A program made the position numbers and the translations under genes. DNA of 64,000 bases from Paracidovorax citrulli (GTDB taxonomy: Bacteria > Pseudomonadota > Gammaproteobacteria > Burkholderiales > Burkholderiaceae_C), in contig NZ_FNEY01000011.1 in the NCBI RefSeq assembly GCF_900100305.1, forward strand, positions 28,041-92,040, read 5' to 3'. This document shows positions 29,580-39,218 of this stretch, piece by piece. How positions within the stretch are numbered: position 1 is the first letter of the stretch; each line of letters starts with the position of its first letter. A model generated the notes under the pieces. That model was not told where the DNA came from. It worked only from the letters and a program-made list of their open reading frames with translations, and searched no databases.

Positions 29580-29591
29580 GCAAATATTTGC
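29580..29591. repeat. Perfect palindrome in an AT-rich promoter region
   Basis: GCAAATATTTGC is a perfect 12-bp palindrome in an AT-rich stretch (29580-29645) that stands out against the roughly 69% GC background. The surrounding 29527-29706 has no gene. It probably holds the promoter and a regulator site for the secreted hydrolase that follows. Confidence 0.5.
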
Positions 29592-29706
29592 ATAAACAAA
29601 AATAATCACACCGCCGCGTTGTTGTTGGGTATTTTCATAGGTAACTCATCCATACGGCCCACGCCATCCGTCCAACCACGCATCGGCAACACCGGAGGTA
29701 TCCACC

Positions 29707-30609
29707 ATGCAACGTCGTGCACGCAAGACCCTGTTCCGCTCGTTCCTGCCATGGCTGGGCCTGCTCATCGCAGGCTCGATCGGCGGCCCCGCCTCGGCGG
29801 CGGACACCACCGGTTTCAGCATGTCCTACAGCAGCTATGGCACCACCTATGGCATCAGCGGCCAGGAGCCCGCCGCCGCGGGCCGGTACCCGGTGTACAT
29901 CCACATCAGCGGCACCGGCGAGCCCTACCAGAGCAATTGGTCTCTCGCCGCGGTGAACACGGCGGCCGCCAAGGGTTTCGTGGCCGCTTCCGTCCAGTAC
30001 GACAACAGCAGCTTCGGCGACTGCAGCGTGATCGGCAGCCGGGCCAGGGCGATCTTCGATGCCCGGAATCTCCAGAGCGCCATCGCCCAGGTCTGTTCGC
30101 GCGGCAAGGCAGACTGCTCCAAGGGCGTGGTGACCGGCGGCCTGAGCCAGGGCTCCATCATTTCGGTGCTTGCGCACGACTATGACAGCCGGGTCGTGGC
30201 ATCCTTCGGCCAGGGTACCGGCGCGACCTACAGCCCCTACTACAACCTCAGCAGCTGCATCGCCAACGGCAACCACTCGCTGCCCAGCGACCGGTTGCGC
30301 ATCATCAATGGCGAGCACGACATGTTCGTCGGCGGCAACGAGAGCATCGCCCGCGACTCGGCCACGCTGGTGACCGGCTTGACCTGTCCCGGCGCGCAGT
30401 CCTGCGGCGGCAGGAACGGCAGCGGCTGGTACATCGTCAAGGACAGCGAAGTGCAGGATGGGTATGCCGACCATTGCTTCATGGGCTACGGGGGTTACTA
30501 CGGCACCCAGTGCACCGGCCTGCTGGTGGACTCCGGCTACCTGTACGGCAACAGCGGCTGGGAACTCAATCCCACCCTGGATTGGCTCAAGAGCTTCGTG
30601 AAGCAGTGA
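29707..30609 (+). CDS. Secreted alpha/beta-hydrolase-like protein
   Basis: This 300-residue protein has a clear signal peptide (PWLGLLIAGSIGGPASA). The mature part has an alpha/beta-hydrolase core: nucleophile Ser in GGLSQGS, an acid in INGEHDMF, and a His in YADHCFMGYG. Six or more Cys suggest disulfides. No close family is recognised; secreted hydrolases of this type in plant-associated Burkholderiales can be cell-wall or cutin-degrading, but the substrate here is unknown. GGAGG lies nine bases before the ATG. An AT-rich palindromic promoter region lies upstream. Confidence 0.8.
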   Translation: MQRRARKTLFRSFLPWLGLLIAGSIGGPASAADTTGFSMSYSSYGTTYGISGQEPAAAGRYPVYIHISGTGEPYQSNWSLAAVNTAAAKGFVAASVQYDNSSFGDCSVIGSRARAIFDARNLQSAIAQVCSRGKADCSKGVVTGGLSQGSIISVLAHDYDSRVVASFGQGTGATYSPYYNLSSCIANGNHSLPSDRLRIINGEHDMFVGGNESIARDSATLVTGLTCPGAQSCGGRNGSGWYIVKDSEVQDGYADHCFMGYGGYYGTQCTGLLVDSGYLYGNSGWELNPTLDWLKSFVKQ

Positions 30610-30629
30610 TCCGGGCAGGCGATGCGGAG

Positions 30630-30657
30630 CCCGGTTATGCATCTGCCGCATAACCCG
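30630..30657. other. Inverted repeat after the hydrolase gene
   Basis: GGTTATGC (30633-30640) pairs with GCATAACC (30648-30655), with imperfect extension. It could fold as a 3-prime stem that stabilises or ends the transcript, but no T tract follows. Confidence 0.35.
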
Positions 30658-30744
30658 GAAACACTCAGGCCTTGGACAGCCCGGAGGGCCGGGCATACAG
30701 TCGCTGGCCTGACCCTACCTCCTATACCCAAGGGAAACATCCGC

Positions 30745-32046
<1,302 letters not shown>

Positions 32047-32114
32047 TGCATTGACATCGGCAATACCGACGGCCCTCCCGCCGTGCACGCCCACCGAGCA
32101 CGCACGGCAGAAAG

Positions 32115-32151
32115 AAGCCGCCAGCGCCTTACCCGGCCTGGCGGCTTTTTT
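32115..32151 (+). terminator. Rho-independent terminator of gdhA
   Basis: AAGCCGCCAG (32115-32124) and CTGGCGGCTT (32138-32147) form a perfect 10-bp stem ending in a six-T run. It is 70 bases after the gdhA stop. Confidence 0.92.
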
Positions 32152-32210
32152 CCATGGCACGGCGATGTGCCGCGTTGCGGGGGCGTGCCGCCTGCCGGAG
32201 CGCGGCCCGG

Positions 32211-33317
32211 TCAGGCCGGGCGGCGGGGCTCCACGCGCAGCGCCAGGCAGAAGGGCTGCTCGCAGGGCGCACGACCCTCGTAGGGGCAGCCCGGCTGGTC
32301 GCAGGGCGGCACCGCGCCCCGGTGCGCGGCGGCCTCGGCCTCCTCGTCCTCGCGGCGCCAGCCGCTGGCCTCCAGCGCCGCCATCTGCAGCCAGGGATCG
32401 GCGCGCAGGGCGGGCTGCATCCACTCGCGCCCGTACAGGCCCTGCTGGGGCGGCGGCTGGAACTCCAGGGACAGGAGCGCGCTCGTCCTGCCCGGCGTGC
32501 CCGGGCCGTCCCGGGCCGGGTGCAGCACCAGCGCGAACACGCCAGATTCCAGCCGGACCTGCCGCCCGGGGAACGGTACGGCCAGGGCCTGTGCGCCCGC
32601 GGAGGCCGCGGCACCCGCCAGGCCCGCGTCCGCCCCGGCGGCCGCGCCGCGCGCCGCCCAGGCCGACGGCACCTGGAGCGTGAAGGCGAATCCCCGCTCG
32701 CCGCCTTCCGCCTGCACGCGGCCCTGCCCCACGCGCCAGGTCTGCAGTGCGGCCGGACCGCCATGGGCCGACATGGCGGCCCGCAAGGCCCGCGCCATGT
32801 CCGCCGTCCAGGGCTGGGCCGCCACCACGCGCAGGGCCGGACCGCCGGCTTCCGCCATGCGGTGCACCAGCATGCCGAGCAGGGAGCGCATGGGGCTGCC
32901 GACCCCGCGGGCGGGCCATGCCTCCCTCGCGCCGTCCACCGGGGCCGTGCCGGCGGCCGGCGCAGGCATGGCCAGACCGGGCAGCCCGGCCGGAGGGCGG
33001 CCCGCCCCCGGCGAGCCATGGCCTGTGGTGCCGGGCACCGCAGCGCCGGGGCGTGGGGCGGCGGCCGGGCCGGGGCCCAGCGCCGCATCCGCGCGTGCGC
33101 GGGCCTCGGGCGACACGCTCACGCGTTCGGTGGACGGCAGGGGTCGGGGCGGCGCGGCAGCCCCGGGCGCGTGTGGCGGGGCCGGGGTCGAGGGGGCGGT
33201 ATCGCCGCCACGGTCGGTGCCGAGCAGCATGCCCTGCCGCTGCAGCGCGGCTTCCGCGAACAGGCGCGCCAGGGCGCCCTGCGGCGGGAGCAGGGGATCG
33301 ATGGATGAAGAGGGCAT
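32211..33317 (-). CDS. Conserved protein with FliK-like layout and C-terminal Cys pairs
   Basis: This 368-residue protein has a long Ala/Pro/Gly-rich N-terminal half (to about residue 150), a folded middle segment (LGMLVHRMAEAGG onward to EFQPPPQQGLYG), and a C-terminal CDQPGC...CEQPFC pattern that could bind a metal. The layout of a disordered N-terminus and a beta-rich C-terminal domain recalls FliK flagellar hook-length proteins, but no flagellar neighbours exist and similarity is weak. The start is ATG 33317. Function is unknown. Confidence 0.6.
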   Translation of the reverse strand: MPSSSIDPLLPPQGALARLFAEAALQRQGMLLGTDRGGDTAPSTPAPPHAPGAAAPPRPLPSTERVSVSPEARARADAALGPGPAAAPRPGAAVPGTTGHGSPGAGRPPAGLPGLAMPAPAAGTAPVDGAREAWPARGVGSPMRSLLGMLVHRMAEAGGPALRVVAAQPWTADMARALRAAMSAHGGPAALQTWRVGQGRVQAEGGERGFAFTLQVPSAWAARGAAAGADAGLAGAAASAGAQALAVPFPGRQVRLESGVFALVLHPARDGPGTPGRTSALLSLEFQPPPQQGLYGREWMQPALRADPWLQMAALEASGWRREDEEAEAAAHRGAVPPCDQPGCPYEGRAPCEQPFCLALRVEPRRPA

Positions 33318-33435
33318 GGCGTTTCCGGAGGCCGGCCGCGCACGGCAGCCTGACCGGATTGTGCGGCCTGGCGGCCGCGAGCGCCATGCCTGCCGGCGCA
33401 TGCCAGCGGCAACGCGCCAGCCAGGCCGCACCGCC

Positions 33436-34302
33436 TCAGGGCGCGGGGGCCTGCAGGGCCACGGCTTCCACGTGGGAGCGCAGCGCCGCCTGCAGGGAGG
33501 CGGCAGGCGCATTGCCTTCCGCGGATCCGGCCGACTTCAGGGCGATGCCCGTGCCGTCGCCCCGGGCCGTGGCCACGCGGCGTGCGACCAGGAACTGCTG
33601 CGCGTTGCTGCCGGCCGCCTGCGAGTAGCCCTCGCCGTCGTGGATGCTGTAGTTCATCACGTAGGCGCGCTGCAGCGTGCCGCTGCTGCCGACGCGCACG
33701 CACACCACACTGCCCGCCAGGGTACCGGACACCTGGTGCTCGCAGCCGAACAGGCCGTCGCTGCTCGCCAGCAGGCCATTGCCGTTGACGGAGCCCTGCA
33801 GCGGCGTGTCCAGCAGCACGGCGTCGGCGCGGGTGCCTTCGGAGCCCACCGAGGTGAAGGTCCAGATGCCGGCCAGGCTGGAAGGCTTCTGCGGGTAACC
33901 GAAGTTGAAGCGGGAGATGGGCTTTTCCGGCTCGTTCGGAAAAGTGATGAAGCCCGTCGTGCCACTCGTGAACCGGATGGTCACGTCGCCCGGGCTGCCG
34001 GCCTCGGTGCCGGACAGCGCGGGGCCGCCGAAATAGCGCCCGCCGGTGTACCGGTTCAGGCGCGCCGTGACCCGGTTGTCCGCCACGGCTCCGACGGCGA
34101 GGTAGAAAGTGGGCTGGCCGCTGCTCTCGTAGGCATACATCTGCAGGACGAGCGTACCGTTCTGCACGTCCACCGACAGGCCCCGCCCGGGTTTGCCGTT
34201 CTCTTCCGATGTCATGACCCAGGTACCGGCCTGGGGCTCGTAGGCGTGCGCGCCCGCGGCGCATGCCAGCAGCGCGACTGCTGCACATTGCTTGAAAACC
34301 AA
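33436..34302 (-). CDS. Secreted hypothetical protein with TTG start
   Basis: This 288-residue protein has a signal peptide (FKQCAAVALLACAAGAHA). The mature part is beta-rich with repeating GTW...GYP blocks and three Cys, and no known family is recognised. I chose the TTG at 34302 because GGAGGAG sits six bases upstream and the signal peptide follows at once; a GTG at 34317 is the alternative, but it sits before the ribosome site. It is opposite to gdhA and next to the DinG-like helicase gene, from which it is separated by about 130 bases. Confidence 0.7.
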   Translation of the reverse strand: MVFKQCAAVALLACAAGAHAYEPQAGTWVMTSEENGKPGRGLSVDVQNGTLVLQMYAYESSGQPTFYLAVGAVADNRVTARLNRYTGGRYFGGPALSGTEAGSPGDVTIRFTSGTTGFITFPNEPEKPISRFNFGYPQKPSSLAGIWTFTSVGSEGTRADAVLLDTPLQGSVNGNGLLASSDGLFGCEHQVSGTLAGSVVCVRVGSSGTLQRAYVMNYSIHDGEGYSQAAGSNAQQFLVARRVATARGDGTGIALKSAGSAEGNAPAASLQAALRSHVEAVALQAPAP

Positions 34303-34449
34303 AGCGCTCTCCTCCACGAGTGTTCACGCCGTTATACCCAAACGTGGAGAAAGCGTGAATATTTGTAATGCATTAACCCCCAGCCCTGGTCGGTCACGTG
34401 CTTCGTCAGCGGAGCGTAAGCACCGGGGAATAGCCGCGGCATCCCTGCT

Positions 34450-36846
34450 TCAGATGCTCCACCACGCGGGCAGCAGCCGCCGCACCTGCGCGCGCGCGAA
34501 GCGGTCGTCGATGAGGTGCACCACGCCCTCGTCCTCCGGCGTGCGGATCACCCGGCCCGCGGCCTGCACGACCTTCTGCAGGCCCGGGTAGAGATAGGCG
34601 TAGTCGTAGCCCGCCCCGAAGAGCCGGTCCATGCGTTCGCGCACCTGCTCGTTCACCGGGTTCACCTGCGGCAGCCCCAGGGTGGAGAGGAAGGCCCCGA
34701 TCAGCCGGCGGCCGGGCAGGTCGATGCCCTCGGCGAAGGCGCCGCCCAGCACCGCGAAGCCGATGCCCTCGCCATCCTCGGTGAAACGCTCCAGGAACGC
34801 GCGCTGCCCGGCCTCCTGCATGCGGCGCGACTGGCACCAGTGCGGCACGCCGGGATGGCGCTGCGCGAACACCTGCGCCACCTGCTGCAGGTAGTCGTAG
34901 CTGCTGAAGAAGGCCAGGTAGTTGCCGGGCCGCTCCGCGAACTGCCGCGCCATGAGGTCGGCGATGGGCTGCACCGAGGCCGCGCGGTGGGCATAGCGCG
35001 TGGAGATGTGGCGCGCGACGTGCACCTGCAGCTGCGCCGCACGGAAGGGCGAGGCCACGTCGGCGCGGGCGTGGTCCTGCGGCAGGCCCAGCAGGTCGGC
35101 GTAGTAGTCCATGGGCTGCAGCGTGGCGGAAAACAGCGTGCCCGACTGCGCGGCCTGCAGGCGCGGCCCCAGGAACGGCGCGGGCACCAGGTTGCGCACG
35201 CAGACCACGGAACCGACGGGGGCCGCGCCCTGCGCGGGGCGGCTCACGTCCACGATGGAATGCGCGTCCAGCAGTTCGGCCATGCGCAGCAGCTGCAGCA
35301 CTTCCAGGTGGAAGGTCTGCAGCGCGGCGTCCATCTGCTCCGGATGCTCGGCGAAGTGCTCGCCCAGCGCGACAGAGCACTGCTGCAGCGCCGCGAGCAG
35401 CTTGCCGGGGAAGGCCTCCAGCACGGCGTAGTCGGCCGGCTGCTCCCTGTCCAGTGCCATCCAGCCGCGCCGCACGCGGTCCAGGGCCTTCTTCACGGCC
35501 GGCACGGTGGCGGCGGTGGCCGAGCGGCGGGCCTGCAAGAGCGATTCCGGCAGCAGTTCCGCGCTGTACATGCGCCGGCCGCGCTCCACAAGGTTGTGCG
35601 CTTCGTCCACCAGCAGGGCCACGCGCCACTGGCCGGCCTGCGCCAGGCCGTGCAGCAGGCCGCCCATGTCGAAGTAGTAGTGGTAATCGCCCACCACCAC
35701 GTCGGCCCAGCGCCCGAGTTCCTGGCCCAGGTAGTAGGGGCACACCCCGTGGCGCAGGGCGGCATCGCGCACGCGGGCCTGGTCCAGCGGTGCCGGCGCC
35801 CCGCACGCCGGCGGGCGCAGCGCATCGGCCCGCGCGGCCGGCAGCCGGTCGTAGAAGCCGCGCGCGAGCGGGCAGGCGTCGCCGTGGCAGGCGCTGCCCG
35901 GGTATTCGCAGGACTTCTCGCGCGCCACCAGTTCCAGCACGCGCAGGGGCAGGGTCAGGGGCGCCGCAGGGGCCTGGTGCGACTCCTGCGGTGCCGCGAC
36001 GATGCGGGCGAGCGCATCCAGGGCGACCTGCCGCCCGGAGGTCTTGGCCGCGAGGAAGAAGACCTTGTCGATGCCCGCGCCCGGCGCGGCCTTGAGCAGC
36101 GGGAACAGCGTGCCCACCGTCTTGCCGATGCCCGTGGGCGCCTGCGCGAGCAGGCAGCGGCCGGCGGCGGCGGCCCGGTACACGGCTTCGGACAGGGGCC
36201 GCTGGCCTGCGCGGAAGCCCCCTGCGAACGGGAAGGCCAGGGTGCGCAACGCGGCGTCGCGCGCCGCGCGGTGGGCCACCTCCTGCGCGGCCCAGTCCAC
36301 GAAGCGGCCGCACAGCGCCTCGAAATGCGCTCGCAGCGCCTGCGCCGTCCAGTCTTCGGACAGCACGGTTTCCTTCTGCGTGCCGATGTCCAGGTACACC
36401 AGAGAGACAGTGAGCCCCGGCAGGCCGCGCGAGGCGCACAGCAGCCAGCCGTACACCCGGGCCTGTGCCCAGTGCAGCGCGCGGTGGGCGGCCGGCTGGC
36501 GGTCGAGCCGGCCCTTGAAGGTCTTGACCTCGTCCACGCGACCCGCCACGGCGTCGAATCCGTCGGCGCGGCCGCGCACGCGCAGCAGGCCGCACACGCC
36601 TTCCAGCGGCACCTCGGCCTCGTAGCCGGGGGACCCGGCCGCCCGCCGGGCCGCCACCGCGGCATGGCCCGCCATGCCCTCCCGCGCCGTGGGCGCCGGC
36701 GTGAAGCGCAGATCGAGGTCGCCCTGCTTGGCGGTGAACTCGCACAGCTCGCGCACGGCGATGGTGTAGCCCCACGGTTGCGCGCGGTCCGCGCCGGACG
36801 CTCCGGGGTCCGCGGGCTCCGTGGCCGGTTCCGTTGCCGTCTGCAT
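34450..36846 (-). CDS. DinG/XPD-type helicase with N-terminal Cas4-like nuclease domain
   Basis: This 798-residue protein has three parts. Residues 1-200 hold a PD-(D/E)XK nuclease-like segment with RADGFD then DEVKTFKG near 95-110, as in Cas4/RecB-type nucleases. A superfamily 2 helicase follows, with Walker A APTGIGKT (Lys242) and DEAH at 414-417 (LLVDEAHNLVERGR). The XPD-like iron-sulfur cluster cysteines appear as CEYPGSACHGDAC and later singles. The C-terminal helicase half contains GGAFAEGIDLPGRRLIG and a terminal VIRTPEDEG. It is preceded by a nuclease gene 11 bases upstream, sharing the LexA-box promoter. It resembles E. coli DinG plus an extra nuclease domain. Confidence 0.85.
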   Translation of the reverse strand: MQTATEPATEPADPGASGADRAQPWGYTIAVRELCEFTAKQGDLDLRFTPAPTAREGMAGHAAVAARRAAGSPGYEAEVPLEGVCGLLRVRGRADGFDAVAGRVDEVKTFKGRLDRQPAAHRALHWAQARVYGWLLCASRGLPGLTVSLVYLDIGTQKETVLSEDWTAQALRAHFEALCGRFVDWAAQEVAHRAARDAALRTLAFPFAGGFRAGQRPLSEAVYRAAAAGRCLLAQAPTGIGKTVGTLFPLLKAAPGAGIDKVFFLAAKTSGRQVALDALARIVAAPQESHQAPAAPLTLPLRVLELVAREKSCEYPGSACHGDACPLARGFYDRLPAARADALRPPACGAPAPLDQARVRDAALRHGVCPYYLGQELGRWADVVVGDYHYYFDMGGLLHGLAQAGQWRVALLVDEAHNLVERGRRMYSAELLPESLLQARRSATAATVPAVKKALDRVRRGWMALDREQPADYAVLEAFPGKLLAALQQCSVALGEHFAEHPEQMDAALQTFHLEVLQLLRMAELLDAHSIVDVSRPAQGAAPVGSVVCVRNLVPAPFLGPRLQAAQSGTLFSATLQPMDYYADLLGLPQDHARADVASPFRAAQLQVHVARHISTRYAHRAASVQPIADLMARQFAERPGNYLAFFSSYDYLQQVAQVFAQRHPGVPHWCQSRRMQEAGQRAFLERFTEDGEGIGFAVLGGAFAEGIDLPGRRLIGAFLSTLGLPQVNPVNEQVRERMDRLFGAGYDYAYLYPGLQKVVQAAGRVIRTPEDEGVVHLIDDRFARAQVRRLLPAWWSI

Positions 36847-36857
36847 GGGCTGGCGCG

Positions 36858-37766
36858 TCAGGGAGCGGCGGAGGGCGCCGGCGCAGCGGCCTCTGCCCGC
36901 ACATCGGCAGGCATACCGGAGGCCGGCGCCCCGCCCTCCTCGCCCAGCAGCGCCTGGGCAGGCTCGCCTTCGCTGTGCAGGGGCGTGGCGCGGCACAGCG
37001 CCATCCAGACGGCGAAGGGCAGCGGGCAGCGGGCGTGGCGCGCGGGGCGCAGCAGCTCGAAGCGGCCCGATTCGATCGCTCCGTGCAGCACCCACACGCC
37101 GAAGGGTTCGGGAATCTCCTCTGGCTCGGCGATGCCCGCCGGGAAGACGTAGTAGCACTCCTCGCACAGCCACTGGTAGGCCTCGCGCTTGGCCGCATGC
37201 CGCAGGTCGGAGAGCAGGTCGGCGCGGCTCGCCTTCACCTCGTGCACCATGGGCTGCAGGTAGGCGGGCACGCTGGTATGGCGGATCGAGAACAGGTCGG
37301 GCCGGGCCATGCGCCACACCCGCGCCACCGCGGGCGGCGGCAGGCAGGCGCCGTCCTGGGCCTCCTCCCCGTCCCACAGGCCGGCCGGGGCGCCGCGACC
37401 GGGCGCCGCTGGAGACAGCGGCGGCAGCGGCGCGGGAGACGGCTGCGGAAGGGCTTCCACGGCGGCGCGCAGCGACAGCTCGCGCCAGACGATGCGGCCC
37501 GCCGAGAGCAATTGCTCCGCGAAGCGCATCGCCAGCCGGTCGTGGGCGCTCAGGGCGCGCGCGCTGCGCTGCCGCGCCTGCGCCAGGCAGGCGATGCCTG
37601 CGTCGGTCAGGCGGAGCACCTCGTGCCCGCCCGGCTCCGGCACCAGGCGCAGCATGCCGGCGGCGAGCAGGTCGATCTCGACCGTATCGCGGCAAGGCCA
37701 GCCCGCGGACCGCCAGATCTGCAGCAGGCGGGTGCGATGGATGCGTTGGAGGGCGATGTCCGGCAT
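36858..37766 (-). CDS. PD-(D/E)XK nuclease domain protein, MmcB-like
   Basis: This 302-residue protein has an N-terminal winged-helix-like part (RTRLLQIWRSAGW), a Pro/Ala-rich linker, and a nuclease core: RPDLFSIRHTS followed by MVHEVKASRADLLSDL near residues 155-185, a PD-(D/E)XK pattern with the D and ExK present. The C-terminal region contains ECYYVFPAGI. It resembles MmcB-type DNA repair nucleases. I chose the ATG at 37766; the frame upstream runs through the SOS box. It is the first gene of a two-gene operon with the helicase. Confidence 0.72.
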   Translation of the reverse strand: MPDIALQRIHRTRLLQIWRSAGWPCRDTVEIDLLAAGMLRLVPEPGGHEVLRLTDAGIACLAQARQRSARALSAHDRLAMRFAEQLLSAGRIVWRELSLRAAVEALPQPSPAPLPPLSPAAPGRGAPAGLWDGEEAQDGACLPPPAVARVWRMARPDLFSIRHTSVPAYLQPMVHEVKASRADLLSDLRHAAKREAYQWLCEECYYVFPAGIAEPEEIPEPFGVWVLHGAIESGRFELLRPARHARCPLPFAVWMALCRATPLHSEGEPAQALLGEEGGAPASGMPADVRAEAAAPAPSAAP

Positions 37767-37779
37767 GGCGCGATTGGAA

Positions 37780-37799
37780 CACTGATTGTAAATACAGTG
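37780..37799. promoter_or_regulatory. LexA-type SOS box
   Basis: CACTGATTGTAAATACAGTG is a 20-bp near-palindrome with CTG-N10-CAG spacing and one mismatch to CTGT-N8-ACAG. It lies 14 bases before the nuclease start codon, overlapping the likely promoter. DinG of E. coli is SOS-regulated, so LexA control of this operon is a sensible inference. Confidence 0.75.
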
Positions 37800-37907
37800 C
37801 ATGGCCCGCCCCGCGCCGCCCTGCGGGCCGCAAGGGACATTGCCCTACGGCGCCGCGCGCGCGCCGGCGCTAGGGTGGACCTTCGCGCCCGTTCCGAGAC
37901 CGTCCGC

Positions 37908-39218
37908 ATGCCCCAGCTACCCGCAACCACGCACCTTCGCTTCCGCCCGTATCGCCCCCTTCGCCCGCTCCGGCTCCTGGCCTGCGCCACGTCCGCGCTG
38001 TGGCACATCGCCACGGGCACGGCGCATGCCCAGGCCGCGGATGCACCGCCCGCCGCGCTGCCGGCTCCCGCCTCCGCGCCGGCCTGGGTGCAGCCGCTGG
38101 AGCGCGCGCTGGCGCGGGCGGAGGCGGACAGCGGCGTGCGCATCGGCGTCCATGTACGCGATCTGGAGACGGGCGCCTCCGCATCGCTGCATGGCACGGA
38201 GCCGTGGTACCTGGCCTCGTCCATCAAGGTGCCGGTGGCGATCGCGGTGCTGCGCGGGGCGGAGCGCGGCGACTTCACGCTGGACACGCCCCTCACCCTG
38301 CGCGCCGCCGACTACGTGGACGGCGCGGGCCCCACCAACGGACGCCCCGTGGGCACGCCCCTCACCGTGCGCTACCTGCTGGAGCAGATGATCATCTACA
38401 GCGACAACACCGCCAGCGACATGCTCATCGGCCTGGTCGGCATCGGCACGGTGAACGCGGTGGTGCAGTCGCTGGTGCCCCGGGGCTTCGGGCGCATCAC
38501 CACGCTGGCCGACGTGCGCCGCCACGTGTACGGCGTGCTCACGCCCGCGGCATCGCACCTGTCCGGCACCGACTTCCTGGCGCTGCGGCAGCAGCAGCGG
38601 CTGCATGGCGACGCCGCGGCACGGTCCGCGCTGGCGACGCTGCTGCGCGTGCCCGAGCGCTCCCTCGCGCCCGCCGACCTGGCTTCCGCCTACGAGAGCT
38701 ACTACGCCACGGGCCTCAACAGCGGCCGGCTCGACGCCTACGCCGACCTGCTGCAGGCACTCGTCGAGGGCCGCGCGCTCGATGCCCGGCACACGGCCTA
38801 CCTGCTGTCCGTGATGGAGCGCGTGAAAACCGGCCCCCAGCGCATCAAGGCGGGACTACCGCCGGGTGCGCGCTTCGCCCACAAGACCGGCACGCAGCGC
38901 GCACGAACATGCGATTCAGGCTTGGTCACCGTGCCGCGCGCCCTTCCGGAGCGGCGGGTGCTGGTGGTGGCCTGCACGCGCGGCGAACCTTCCACGGCCC
39001 GGTCCGATCGCGCGCTCCGGCAGGTGGGCATCGCCCTTTGCCAGTCGGGCCTGCTGTCCGACGGGAGATCGCATGAACCACGCTGCCCCACCCTGCCCCC
39101 CCGGGCTTCCGGCGCCACGGCCGCGCCCGCAGGCGGCGAGGCGCCGGCGGCTCGCCCGCACGGTGCTGGCGGCGGTGCTGCCCCTGCTGCTGGCGGCGCT
39201 GGGGACGACGACGCCTGA
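37908..39218 (+). CDS. Class A beta-lactamase-fold serine hydrolase (first of a tandem pair)
   Basis: This is a 436-residue protein with a signal peptide (cleavage near AHAQA). Penicillin-recognising motifs: nucleophile Ser104-x-x-Lys107 (ASSIK), Ser165-Asp-Asn (YSDN), and HKTG near 327. The ExxLN omega loop with the deacylating Glu of true class A enzymes is not evident; Tyr appears in its place by my rough alignment, so it may be a PBP-like carboxypeptidase or altered hydrolase. The last 48 residues overlap the next gene in another frame and look non-homologous, so a late frameshift is possible. An upstream start at ATG 37908 fits the signal peptide. Confidence 0.85.
   Translation: MPQLPATTHLRFRPYRPLRPLRLLACATSALWHIATGTAHAQAADAPPAALPAPASAPAWVQPLERALARAEADSGVRIGVHVRDLETGASASLHGTEPWYLASSIKVPVAIAVLRGAERGDFTLDTPLTLRAADYVDGAGPTNGRPVGTPLTVRYLLEQMIIYSDNTASDMLIGLVGIGTVNAVVQSLVPRGFGRITTLADVRRHVYGVLTPAASHLSGTDFLALRQQQRLHGDAAARSALATLLRVPERSLAPADLASAYESYYATGLNSGRLDAYADLLQALVEGRALDARHTAYLLSVMERVKTGPQRIKAGLPPGARFAHKTGTQRARTCDSGLVTVPRALPERRVLVVACTRGEPSTARSDRALRQVGIALCQSGLLSDGRSHEPRCPTLPPRASGATAAPAGGEAPAARPHGAGGGAAPAAGGAGDDDA

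Noticed and set aside
34516-37152. An 878-codon plus-strand open frame opposite the helicase
   Set aside because: Antisense shadow; helicase motifs and iron-sulfur cysteines are on the minus strand.
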